In this document: piece after piece, positions 6,989 through 13,123 of the stretch
How positions within the stretch are numbered: the first letter of the stretch is position 1
Layout: each line of letters opens with the position of its first letter
NCBI GenBank assembly: GCA_934572355.1
Contig: CAKTKV010000017.1
Span: 1 to 14,326 of the forward strand
DNA length: 14,326 nucleotides
Source: an uncultured Oscillospiraceae bacterium
Lineage (GTDB): Bacteria > Bacillota > Clostridia > Oscillospirales > Oscillospiraceae
Reading direction: 5' to 3'
The notes under the pieces: generated by a model
Told to the model about the DNA's origin: nothing
Databases searched by the model: none
The model's input: the letters and a program-made list of their open reading frames with translations, nothing else
Program-made: the position numbers and the translations under genes

Positions 6989-8161
6989 TTACTCGCCGCA
7001 GAGAACGTCTTTGATTATGTCCATCGCCTCGTCGAGCAGCGCCTCAGTGTGCGTCGCCATATAGCTCGTGCGCAGAAGGCACTCAGTCGGCTCCGTTGCC
7101 GGTGGGAGGACGGGGTTAACATACACACCGGCTTCGTACAGCTCTTTTGCCTTTCTCAGCGTGTTTTCCGCCTGATAGGTATATATCGGGATGATCGGCG
7201 TAAGCGATTCGCGGATATGCAGCCCGCGCTCTTTTAGGCCGTTTCTCGCGTAGCTTGAGAGTGAGAGAAGCCGCTTAGGCAGCTCCGGGTGCGCCTCGAT
7301 ATACCGCAGAGCTGTCAGTGCTGTTGCGCAGGCACTGGGCGGGATGGAGGCGGAGAAAATGAAGGGTCTGGAATTGTGGCGCACATAGTCGCACACAAGC
7401 TCGCTCGCGGCCATGTATCCGCCGAGACTGGCGAGGGACTTTGAGAACGTGCCCATGATTATATCGACCTCGTCATCAAGGCCGAAATAACTCGCAGTCC
7501 CGCGGCCGCCCTCGCCGATAACGCCGAGGCCGTGCGCATCGTCCACCATCACTCGCGCGCCGTACTTCTTCGCGAGAGCGACGATCTCCGGGAGCTTGGC
7601 AATGTCGCCGCCCATGGAGAACACGCCGTCCGTCACGATCAGCATGCCGCTCTGCTCAGGAACGCGCTGAAGCTGGGCTTCAAGGTCGGCCATGTCCGCG
7701 TGCTTATAGCGCAGCATCTTTCCGTAGGACAGCTTACAGCCGTCATATATACTGGCGTGGTTCTCGCGGTCGCATATCACATAGTCGTTACGTCCGACTA
7801 TCGCGCTGATTATGCCGAGGTTTGACTGAAAGCCGGTCGAGAACGTGACCGCGCTCTGTTTGTGCACAAAGCTCGCCAGCTCCGCCTCAAGCTCAAGGTG
7901 CATTTCAAGCGTGCCGTTGAGGAAACGTGAGCCGGAGCAGCCGGTGCCATACCGCTCAAATGCCTTTACCCCGGCTTCCACTACCTCAGGCTGGGTCGTC
8001 AGTCCAAGGTAATTATTCGAGCCGAGCATTATGCGCCGCTTGCCCTCCATGATGACCTCAACATCCTGACGCGATTCCAGCGCATGGAAATATGGATATA
8101 TGCCCTTTTCTCTGTAATCGTTTGCGAGAGTAAAGTTTTCACACTTTGTGAAAATATCCAT
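6989..8161 (-). CDS. Alpha-oxoamine synthase, serine palmitoyltransferase-like
   Basis: This fold-type I PLP enzyme condenses an amino acid with an acyl-CoA or acyl-ACP and releases CO2. The 390-residue protein starts at the ATG at 8161, with AAGGAG 9 nt upstream. Seen are MLGSNNYLGL (45-54), GTGCSGSRFLNGTLEMH (72-88), stacking His135 in DRENHAS, PLP-binding DDAHGLG (D207, H210), Schiff-base lysine K241 in GTFSKSLASLGG, and the FIFSASIPP segment. The YPYFHALES start, the TFSKSLASLGG loop and the SPIIPIY-like C-terminal strand (TPIIPIY here) resemble Bacteroides-type serine palmitoyltransferase more than KBL or BioF as I recall them. Alternatives are glycine C-acetyltransferase (kbl) or BioF, but neither tdh nor other biotin genes are beside it. 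It is monocistronic with its own promoter. Substrate is undecided. Confidence 0.85.
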   Translation of the reverse strand: MDIFTKCENFTLANDYREKGIYPYFHALESRQDVEVIMEGKRRIMLGSNNYLGLTTQPEVVEAGVKAFERYGTGCSGSRFLNGTLEMHLELEAELASFVHKQSAVTFSTGFQSNLGIISAIVGRNDYVICDRENHASIYDGCKLSYGKMLRYKHADMADLEAQLQRVPEQSGMLIVTDGVFSMGGDIAKLPEIVALAKKYGARVMVDDAHGLGVIGEGGRGTASYFGLDDEVDIIMGTFSKSLASLGGYMAASELVCDYVRHNSRPFIFSASIPPSACATALTALRYIEAHPELPKRLLSLSSYARNGLKERGLHIRESLTPIIPIYTYQAENTLRKAKELYEAGVYVNPVLPPATEPTECLLRTSYMATHTEALLDEAMDIIKDVLCGE

Positions 8162-8181
8162 CGACAGCAGCTCCTTTGTTA

Positions 8182-8213
8182 ACTTCAAAAATTTTGATTA
8201 AAATATTTGAACT
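8182..8213. repeat. AT-rich imperfect inverted repeat in the oxoamine synthase leader
   Basis: ACTTCAAA (8182-8189) and TTTGAACT (8206-8213) match as inverted arms at 7 of 8 positions, across a 16-nt AT-only core apart from one G. It lies between the predicted transcription start and the ribosome binding site of the oxoamine synthase gene, a place suited to a repressor. The TTTGA/TCAAA arms recall operators of MarR-type lipid regulators such as FabT, but this is a weak analogy. Confidence 0.4.
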
Positions 8214-8222
8214 AATATCTAC

Positions 8223-8251
8223 ATGATAACCGATTGGCGCAGACTTGTCAA
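8223..8251 (-). promoter_or_regulatory. Sigma-A promoter of the oxoamine synthase gene
   Basis: On the minus strand a consensus -35 TTGACA (8251-8246) and -10 TATCAT (8228-8223) are separated by exactly 17 nt. The predicted start is near 8216, giving a leader of about 55 nt. Confidence 0.75.
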
Positions 8252-8372
8252 TATGTTTCGTGCGATTTGTTACGGGAGCGGTACAAACCGTCGCAAATTG
8301 GCTTAATTTTTTCGCACCGATGGTGATACCTAGCATCAAAGAGCATCGCAGTGCTGCCAAAAAAGCAAGAGT

Positions 8373-8442
8373 GAGAACATGATAAAAGAGCTGTATGAAA
8401 AAGCGAGCGAGCTGCACGAGTATCCCGCCGAAGAAGAAATAG
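8373..8442 (+). pseudogene. Internally deleted remnant of a second FmdE-domain gene
   Basis: Bases 8373-8404 are identical over 32 nt to 6443-6474, covering the ribosome binding region, the ATG and the first codons of the intact FmdE-domain gene; GAGCTGCACG matches again directly after. The sequence then jumps to 8423-8440, which matches the last codons of the intact gene (6846-6863) at 17 of 18 bases. About 355 bp of the middle is missing. The junction is out of frame: an ATG at 8379 opens a 51-codon frame that runs into the following hairpin and is unlikely to make a useful protein. In the ancestral frame the end would be TAG. The bases upstream of 8373 do not match the methyltransferase gene, so only the FmdE gene is represented here. 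A terminator-like hairpin follows, as after the intact gene. Confidence 0.8.
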
Positions 8443-8451
8443 AATTTATAT

Positions 8452-8486
8452 ACAAATCCCCGGAGCGGATCGCTCCGGGGATTTGT
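8452..8486. terminator. Hairpin after the FmdE-gene remnant
   Basis: A perfect 16-bp stem (8452-8467 with 8471-8486) has a 3-nt loop, GAT. A second small hairpin, GTGCGC/GCGCAC with loop GGAT, abuts it at 8485-8500. It sits 9 nt after the remnant's vestigial stop and is probably that gene's old terminator. Confidence 0.7.
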
Positions 8487-8547
8487 GCGCGGATGCGCAC
8501 ACGCAGAATAGCAGCAATAAATCGCCGACTATAAAATAAGGGAGATG

Positions 8548-8574
8548 AAACCCTAGAGAAGCTGGGGTTTTTAT
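8548..8574 (+). terminator. Small intrinsic terminator
   Basis: AAACCC (8548-8553) pairs with GGGTTT (8565-8570), with a T-G pair extending the stem, and a T-run continues through 8572. It follows the remnant and its hairpin on the plus strand. Confidence 0.5.
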
Positions 8575-8612
8575 AGATATAATAGATTTACTGATCAGTA
8601 TTATAACTATAC

Positions 8613-8652
8613 GAAAAGCCGCATAGCACATTTCCGTGCTATGCGGCTTTTC
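8613..8652. terminator. Terminator of the MATE gene
   Basis: A perfect 17-bp stem (8613-8629 with 8636-8652) has a 6-nt loop. On the minus strand it lies 18 nt after the MATE stop and its 3' arm ends in GGCTTTTC, followed by GTATAGTTAT. The rest of the gene-free interval 8162-8670 is accounted for by the promoter, remnant and hairpins listed; 8252-8372 shows nothing I can name. Confidence 0.82.
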
Positions 8653-8670
8653 TACGTCTTGCAGCGTATC

Positions 8671-10050
8671 TTAGACAGGCCCCGCGTCCTTGGTATCGAG
8701 CGCTTTCATCGCTTTCTTAAACTCGATGGAGAACATCACCGCCGTGAAGCAGACCGCGATGAGATCAGCGACAGGCTCGGCCGTATATACTCCGGTCGTT
8801 TTGTCTGCAATGAAATGCGGCATGATGTATATCAGCGGCAGCAGCAGGACGAACTTACGCATTACCGCAACTATTATCGAGCAGCCAGCGAAGCCTATCG
8901 AGACGAAGGTCATCTGGCAGGCAATCTGTATCCCGAACATGAACAGCGCGCCGCAGTATATGCGCAGCGCCTTTTTCGTGAACAGGATAAGCGCGGCGTC
9001 TGAGGAGAACATGCCCGCGAAAAGCCCGGGGAAGAGCATTACGAGCGCCCACAGCGTTATCGAGTAGCACAGGCAGACCCGGAGCAGCAGCCGGAACGTG
9101 CTCCTGACGCGCTCAGCGGAGCGCGCGCCGTAGTTATAGCTGAGTATAGGCTGCGCACCCTGGGCGATGCCCTGGAGCGGCAGCATCGCAAGCTGCATTA
9201 CGCTTGTGAGGATCGTCATCGCGCCGACCGCGATGTCCCCGCCGTACTTGAGCAGGGAGGAATTGAAGCACACGGAGATGACGCTCTCGCTCGCTTGCAT
9301 CACAAAGCTTGCCGCGCCGAGCGCGACGCAGGGGAGCACAAGCTTTGCCCCGGGGAAGAGGTTCTCCGCGCGCAGAGTGAGCATCGTCTTTTTCCCGCGC
9401 AGAAAAGCGAGCACCCACACGCAGGACAGGCACTGGGATATCACCGTCGCGAGCGCCGCGCCGCGCACGCCCATGCCGAGGGCGAAGATGAACACCGGGT
9501 CGAGCACGATGTTAGTCACCGCGCCGATGAGCACTGTGTACATACCGACGCTTGCAAAGCCCTGCGCCGTGATGAAGGCGTTCATGCCGAGCGTCAGCTG
9601 CACGAACACCGTACCCAGCGCGTAGATGTTCATGTAGTCCGCGGCGTAGCCGATGGTGTTCTCGCTCGCGCCGAAGGCCAGCAGCAGGTCGCGTCCCCAT
9701 ATCAGCAGCGCCGCCGTCAGCACCGCGGAAATGCAGAGCTGAAGCGTAAAGCAGCCGCCGAGGGTCTTCTCGGCGCTGTCGTGGTCGCCGCGCCCCATAA
9801 ATATCGATGCGCGCGGCGCGCCGCCCGTCGCGGAGAAGGACGCGAAGGCCGACACGACGAGGATGATCGGCATGCATACGCCGACGCCCGTCAGCGCAAG
9901 GCTGCCGTCCCCGGGCATGTGCCCGATATATATGCGGTCGACGATGTTATAGAGCATGTTCACCAGCTGCGCGATGACCGTCGGCACGGCAAGCTTCAGA
10001 AGCAGCTTGCCGACAGGCTCTGTGCCGAGAAAGGTTTTGTCCTGATCCAT
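8671..10050 (-). CDS. MATE-family multidrug/Na+ efflux transporter
   Basis: The 459-residue integral membrane protein of the multidrug and toxic compound extrusion family would export organic cations or metabolites in exchange for Na+ or H+. Family features are the start LGTEPVGKLLLKLAVPTVIA, then NMLYNIVDRIYIGH, the conserved GGAPRASIFMGRGD, and at the start of the second half QGIAQGAQPILSYNYGA. About 12 helices in two repeats are expected. I start it at the ATG at 10050 (AGGG 9 nt upstream); a GTG at 10059 is the alternative. It is monocistronic, divergent from the orphan membrane gene, and shares a 156-nt intergenic region with it. Substrate is unknown. Confidence 0.93.
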   Translation of the reverse strand: MDQDKTFLGTEPVGKLLLKLAVPTVIAQLVNMLYNIVDRIYIGHMPGDGSLALTGVGVCMPIILVVSAFASFSATGGAPRASIFMGRGDHDSAEKTLGGCFTLQLCISAVLTAALLIWGRDLLLAFGASENTIGYAADYMNIYALGTVFVQLTLGMNAFITAQGFASVGMYTVLIGAVTNIVLDPVFIFALGMGVRGAALATVISQCLSCVWVLAFLRGKKTMLTLRAENLFPGAKLVLPCVALGAASFVMQASESVISVCFNSSLLKYGGDIAVGAMTILTSVMQLAMLPLQGIAQGAQPILSYNYGARSAERVRSTFRLLLRVCLCYSITLWALVMLFPGLFAGMFSSDAALILFTKKALRIYCGALFMFGIQIACQMTFVSIGFAGCSIIVAVMRKFVLLLPLIYIMPHFIADKTTGVYTAEPVADLIAVCFTAVMFSIEFKKAMKALDTKDAGPV

Positions 10051-10077
10051 GAGATACACCCTGTTTCTTCGAAGTTT

Positions 10078-10115
10078 ATTATAGCATTATGCCCCTCGCC
10101 GCGCATGCTTTTCAA
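10078..10115 (-). promoter_or_regulatory. Promoter region of the MATE gene
   Basis: Two overlapping options are visible on the minus strand. One is an extended -10, TGCTATAAT (10086-10078), with no good -35. The other is TTGAAA (10115-10110) and CATAAT (10091-10086) with an 18-nt spacer. Either gives a short leader. Confidence 0.6.
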
Positions 10116-10147
10116 GTCACGAATTATTAATTTTTGCGCAGAAACTG

Positions 10148-10176
10148 TTGACCTCGCTGCCGCAATGATGTAAAGT
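10148..10176 (+). promoter_or_regulatory. Sigma-A promoter of the orphan membrane protein gene
   Basis: TTGACC (10148-10153) and TAAAGT (10171-10176) are 17 nt apart. An inverted repeat GATGT/ACATC (10167-10171, 10181-10185) brackets the -10. Confidence 0.6.
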
Positions 10177-10206
10177 GGAAACATCAAAATATAGGAGACG
10201 TATGAT

Positions 10207-11034
10207 ATGCTCTGGAAAATTTGCCTCAAAAGATTCCGTTGGTTCATATACTGCCTCATTCTTGCGATCCTGTTCGCGCTGCCTGCCGCGTATGGCGACG
10301 GGGAATCCGGCGGCGCGTTCGGCGCGATAGCGTTCTTTATCTTTGTGCCCGCAGCCTTTGTCGCTTTTGTTTGGGCGGCCTATGCCGCCGTGCGCGACAT
10401 CATCAATGTGCGCAAGGGCGGTGCGCTGCCCGAAGATAAGCCCTCGGTGGTTTCAACTGCTGCCGGGAAGCTGCGCGATGAAGCCGCCGTCGTCAACGAG
10501 CTTGACTCACACGGCAGGACGAAGTATTTCATTCTCCGCATACTCGGCGCGCTGCTGGTCATCGGCGGCATCGCGCTTATAATCAAGGACGCTGTTGTTA
10601 TCGGCACCATTGTGCTCATTGCCGGCGGCGCGCTCTGGATCGCGGCTTCGCCCAAGAGCTTCAACGAGACGACCGATGGCATGAAGATGATTCCCTGTCC
10701 GAAGGAAATGACCATCGAGGAGCTTTACTGCGGCATACGCGGCATGAGCACCGCGCTCGGCGCGCCGTATATCGGCAAGGTCAAGACCATCCCGGGCGAC
10801 ACTATTCTCTTCGGACCCGACGCTGACGGCTGGTTTGCATACATATACAAGGCTCTCGACGGCAGAAGCTTCTATGCCGCGCTGAGCGACTTCACCGCGA
10901 CGATCGAGACGATTGCCCCGGATCCCGCACCGGACGTGTCGGACGACGAAACAGAGACGGATTATGACGGCGTGCTTGAGGAGATATACACCGCTGTGAA
11001 GCACTGCGCCGACCGTGCGCGCACCGGGGCTTGA
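10207..11034 (+). CDS. Unrecognised four-TM membrane protein
   Basis: I do not recognise a family for this 275-residue protein. The start ATG has AGGAG 9 nt upstream. Two N-terminal helices (about 11-29 and 38-62) are followed by a soluble loop of about 40 residues, two more helices (about 107-126 and 129-147), and a C-terminal soluble domain of about 125 residues. That domain contains MKMIPCPKEMTIEELYCGIRG-like sequence starting near 159, an alternating beta-type stretch (TILFGPDADGWFAYIYKAL, about 199-217) and an acidic tail (PDVSDDETETDYD). Only two cysteines, C164 and C175, lie in this domain. It is transcribed alone from its own promoter; the CsoR-type gene downstream has a separate promoter overlapping this gene's stop codon. 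No function is claimed. Confidence 0.8.
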   Translation: MLWKICLKRFRWFIYCLILAILFALPAAYGDGESGGAFGAIAFFIFVPAAFVAFVWAAYAAVRDIINVRKGGALPEDKPSVVSTAAGKLRDEAAVVNELDSHGRTKYFILRILGALLVIGGIALIIKDAVVIGTIVLIAGGALWIAASPKSFNETTDGMKMIPCPKEMTIEELYCGIRGMSTALGAPYIGKVKTIPGDTILFGPDADGWFAYIYKALDGRSFYAALSDFTATIETIAPDPAPDVSDDETETDYDGVLEEIYTAVKHCADRARTGA

Positions 11035-11059
11035 CTTGCAGACAGGCTTCATGTAAAAT
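11031..11059 (+). promoter_or_regulatory. Sigma-A promoter of the CsoR-family gene
   Basis: TTGACT (11031-11036) overlaps the stop codon of the preceding gene, and TAAAAT (11054-11059) follows after exactly 17 nt. ATGT (11051-11054) and ACAT (11062-11065) form a small inverted repeat around the -10, similar to the promoter at 10148. Confidence 0.65.
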
Positions 11060-11074
11060 ACACATCATAACCGA

Positions 11075-11111
11075 GGACACGCCAAAAGGCCGTCTGGCCT
11101 TTGGCGTGTCC
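11075..11111 (+). terminator. Hairpin between promoter and CsoR-family gene
   Basis: The arms 11075-11091 and 11096-11111 form a 16-bp stem with one bulged A and a 4-nt loop, GTCT, followed by TTTATA. It would terminate the upstream gene, but it also lies inside the leader made from the promoter at 11031, so it could act as an attenuator. It ends 20 nt before the CsoR-type start. Confidence 0.7.
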
Positions 11112-11131
11112 TTTATAAAAGAGGAAATGTT

Positions 11132-11509
11132 ATGACAGATGAGAACATAAACGCGCTTCCCGAGGAGCACGAAACCGGGGAGCTATATTATCACGACCAC
11201 GGTGACGGGCATGTCCACGCACACACCCACACCCACGAGCATGGGCACGGGCACACGCACACGCAGACTAAGGCCGTCGTGAATCGGCTTGCCCGCGCCA
11301 TCGGACACCTTGAGTCCGTGAAGCGCATGGTCGAGGAAGGGCGGGACTGCACCGATGTGCTGATCCAGCTTGCGGCAGTGCGCTCAGCACTCAATAACAC
11401 GGCCAAGATAATCCTGAAGGATCATATCGAGCACTGCATCAGCGACGCCGACAACGGCGACGGCGACAGCCTCCAGCACCTCAACGACGCCATAGATAAG
11501 TTCATATAA
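11132..11509 (+). CDS. CsoR/FrmR-family metal-sensing repressor with histidine-rich N-terminus
   Basis: This 125-residue protein is an all-helical DNA-binding repressor of the CsoR family, released from DNA by metal (Cu(I) in classic CsoR). The domain spans about 48-125: VVNRLARAIGHLESVKRMVEEG, then C73, H98 and C102. The spacing C-x24-H-x3-C equals that of the Cu(I)-binding triad of mycobacterial CsoR (C36, H61, C65). Residues 13-43 carry 12 histidines, 11 of them in a 23-residue stretch of HxH repeats, an added metal-binding arm lacking in the minimal family. The ribosome binding site is GAGG, 7 nt upstream. No copper ATPase, chaperone or formaldehyde gene is adjacent, so the target is not evident; autoregulation is possible. 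Cu(I), Ni(II) or Zn(II) sensing are all open. Confidence 0.9.
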   Translation: MTDENINALPEEHETGELYYHDHGDGHVHAHTHTHEHGHGHTHTQTKAVVNRLARAIGHLESVKRMVEEGRDCTDVLIQLAAVRSALNNTAKIILKDHIEHCISDADNGDGDSLQHLNDAIDKFI

Positions 11510-11527
11510 GGAAACATTCTAAACTCA

Positions 11528-11553
11528 GCGCCCCTGCCAGACGGCAGGGGCGC
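11528..11553. terminator. Hairpin between the CsoR-family gene and malQ
   Basis: A perfect 11-bp GC-rich stem (11528-11538 with 11543-11553) has a 4-nt loop, AGAC. It follows the CsoR-type stop by 18 nt and lies beyond the convergent malQ stop. Downstream U-richness is poor on both sides (CTTGTATAAAG on plus). Confidence 0.75.
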
Positions 11554-11590
11554 CTTGTATAAAGGAAAAAAGAAATGAAAAAAGACTGAA

Positions 11591-13069
11591 TTACAGGCGG
11601 CGGAAGGTCTCGGTGTATATGCGCAGACGCTTTGCGAGACGCTTGTTGTCAGCGCCCGGGAGCATGCGCCACTGCCAGTTCGTACCCAGCGTACCGGGGG
11701 TGTTCATCCTTGCGCTGCCGGGCAGTTCGAGAATATCCTGCATCTGCACGACAAAGAGGTCGGACACGGTCGACATGCCTGTGCGGATCATGCCCCAGCA
11801 CCAGCCCTCGTCGGCGGTGATGTGCATATAGCGCTCGGCAAATTTACGGTCGGCAGCGGAGACGGTTTCGAGCCAGCCGTTCACAGTGTCGTTATCGTGC
11901 GTGCCGATATAGCAGACGCTGTTTCGAGTGCACTTGTGCGGCAGAAAATCCGACTCGCCGTGCGCGTCGAACGCGAATTGCAGCACCTTCATGCCGGGAA
12001 GACCCGAATCGGAGAGCAGCGCTCTGACGCCGGGGGTGGTGTACCCGAGATCCTCGGCGATGAAGCTCAGGTCATGGAACCATGAGGTCAGCACGCTGAC
12101 AAGATCCATGCCGGGGCCGGGTTTCCAGTGCCCGTTCTTCGCGGTCGTTTCATCGCTCGGGACAGCCCAGTAGCTCTCAAAGCCGCGGAAATGGTCGATG
12201 CGTATCACGTCATAGAGCTTCCTCGCGCCGTCGATGCGGCGTATCCACCAGCCGTAGCCGTCGGCCTTCATAGCGTCCCAATCGTAGAGAGGATTGCCCC
12301 AGAGCTGGCCGTCCTCGGTGAAGTCATCGGGCGGAACGCCGGCGACCTCGGTGGGTACATTGTCCTTGTCGAGCTGGAAGAAGCGCGGCTCGCTCCACAC
12401 GTCGGCGGAGTCCAGCGGGACATATATGGGGATATCGCCGATGAAGCTCACCCCGGCCTCGCGCGCGTAGCTGCGCAGGGCGTCCCACTGCTTGAAGAAG
12501 AGGTACTGGATGAACACGTGGAAGGCTATCTCGTCGCGCAGCAGCTCCGAGTATTTCGCGACGGCCTCGGGCTTGTGCAGACGGATATCCTCCTCCGGCC
12601 ACTCCGTCCAGCTGAGCATGCCGAAGTGCGACTTGAGGGACATATAGAGCGCATAGTTTTCGAGCCAGCCGTTTTCACGGCGGAAGCTCTCAAGCTCTGC
12701 GGAGAGCTTTTCCGCGCCGCGCTCATAGGCAAGACGCAGGACACGGTAGCGGTTTTCGAAGATGCGGCCGTAGTCCACATGTTCCGGATCGCTGCCCCAG
12801 TCGATGCCCTCAAGCTCGCTGCGCTTGAGAAGCCCGTCCTTTATGAGAAGGTCGAGGTCGATATAATAGGGGTTGCCGGCGAAGGAGGAGAAGGACTGAT
12901 AGGGACTGTCCCCGTAGCTCGTAGTACCGAGCGGGAGGAACTGCCAGTACTTCTGTCCGGCGGCCTTGAGAAAATCAACAAATTTATAAGCGCATTTGCC
13001 CATCGTACCGATGCCGTAATTGGACGGCAGAGAGCTCATGGCCATGAGAACACCGCTTGAGCGGTTCAT
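11591..13069 (-). CDS. malQ: 4-alpha-glucanotransferase (amylomaltase, GH77)
   Basis: This cytoplasmic enzyme transfers alpha-1,4-glucan segments between maltodextrins and releases glucose. The 492-residue protein has the usual length. It shows the substrate-pocket motif GDSPYQSFSSFAGNP (53-67), GDIPIYV (211-217), the nucleophile D292 in RIDHFRG, the acid/base E339 in IAEDLG, and the transition-state Asp in THDND (D392), matching the D293/E340/D395 set of Thermus amylomaltase. I start it at the ATG at 13069, with AGGTGA 5 nt upstream and the family-typical start SGVLMAMSSLPSNYGIG; extension to 13138 would overlap malG. It follows the MalG-like gene after 52 nt with no terminator, so it is probably the last gene of the sugar import operon. 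Confidence 0.96.
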   Translation of the reverse strand: MNRSSGVLMAMSSLPSNYGIGTMGKCAYKFVDFLKAAGQKYWQFLPLGTTSYGDSPYQSFSSFAGNPYYIDLDLLIKDGLLKRSELEGIDWGSDPEHVDYGRIFENRYRVLRLAYERGAEKLSAELESFRRENGWLENYALYMSLKSHFGMLSWTEWPEEDIRLHKPEAVAKYSELLRDEIAFHVFIQYLFFKQWDALRSYAREAGVSFIGDIPIYVPLDSADVWSEPRFFQLDKDNVPTEVAGVPPDDFTEDGQLWGNPLYDWDAMKADGYGWWIRRIDGARKLYDVIRIDHFRGFESYWAVPSDETTAKNGHWKPGPGMDLVSVLTSWFHDLSFIAEDLGYTTPGVRALLSDSGLPGMKVLQFAFDAHGESDFLPHKCTRNSVCYIGTHDNDTVNGWLETVSAADRKFAERYMHITADEGWCWGMIRTGMSTVSDLFVVQMQDILELPGSARMNTPGTLGTNWQWRMLPGADNKRLAKRLRIYTETFRRL

Positions 13070-13105
13070 GAAGATCACCTGCTTTTCGGAATGTGAAGAA
13101 TATCT

Positions 13106-13123
13106 GATGTATCGCGATGTATC
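13106..13123. repeat. Tandem 8-mer at the end of the MalG-like gene
   Basis: GATGTATC occurs at 13106-13113 and 13116-13123, a 10-bp period covering the MalG-like stop codon and the gap before malQ. It may be chance or a site for a protein contacting one DNA face. Confidence 0.35.

Noticed and set aside
6989..8161. Assignment as kbl (glycine C-acetyltransferase) on annotation habit
   Set aside because: No tdh is adjacent and the lysine-loop and N-terminal signatures fit the serine palmitoyltransferase type better; kept only as an alternative.
8452..8652. Several close hairpins as a small structured RNA gene
   Set aside because: Each hairpin is explained as a terminator of the remnant or the MATE gene, and no promoter for an RNA in this interval is evident.
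9295..10173. 292-codon plus-strand frame antisense to the MATE gene
   Set aside because: His/Arg/Glu-rich product with no recognisable domain. The MATE protein on the other strand is unambiguous and has promoter and terminator.
11200..11275. CAC/CAT-rich repeat at the start of the CsoR-type gene as a tandem DNA repeat or CRISPR-like array
   Set aside because: It is an in-frame histidine-rich coding segment with irregular units; no repeat-spacer structure exists.
12128..13060. 310-codon plus-strand frame antisense to malQ
   Set aside because: It mirrors the malQ reading frame, ends at the malQ start region, and no ribosome binding site or family motif is seen.
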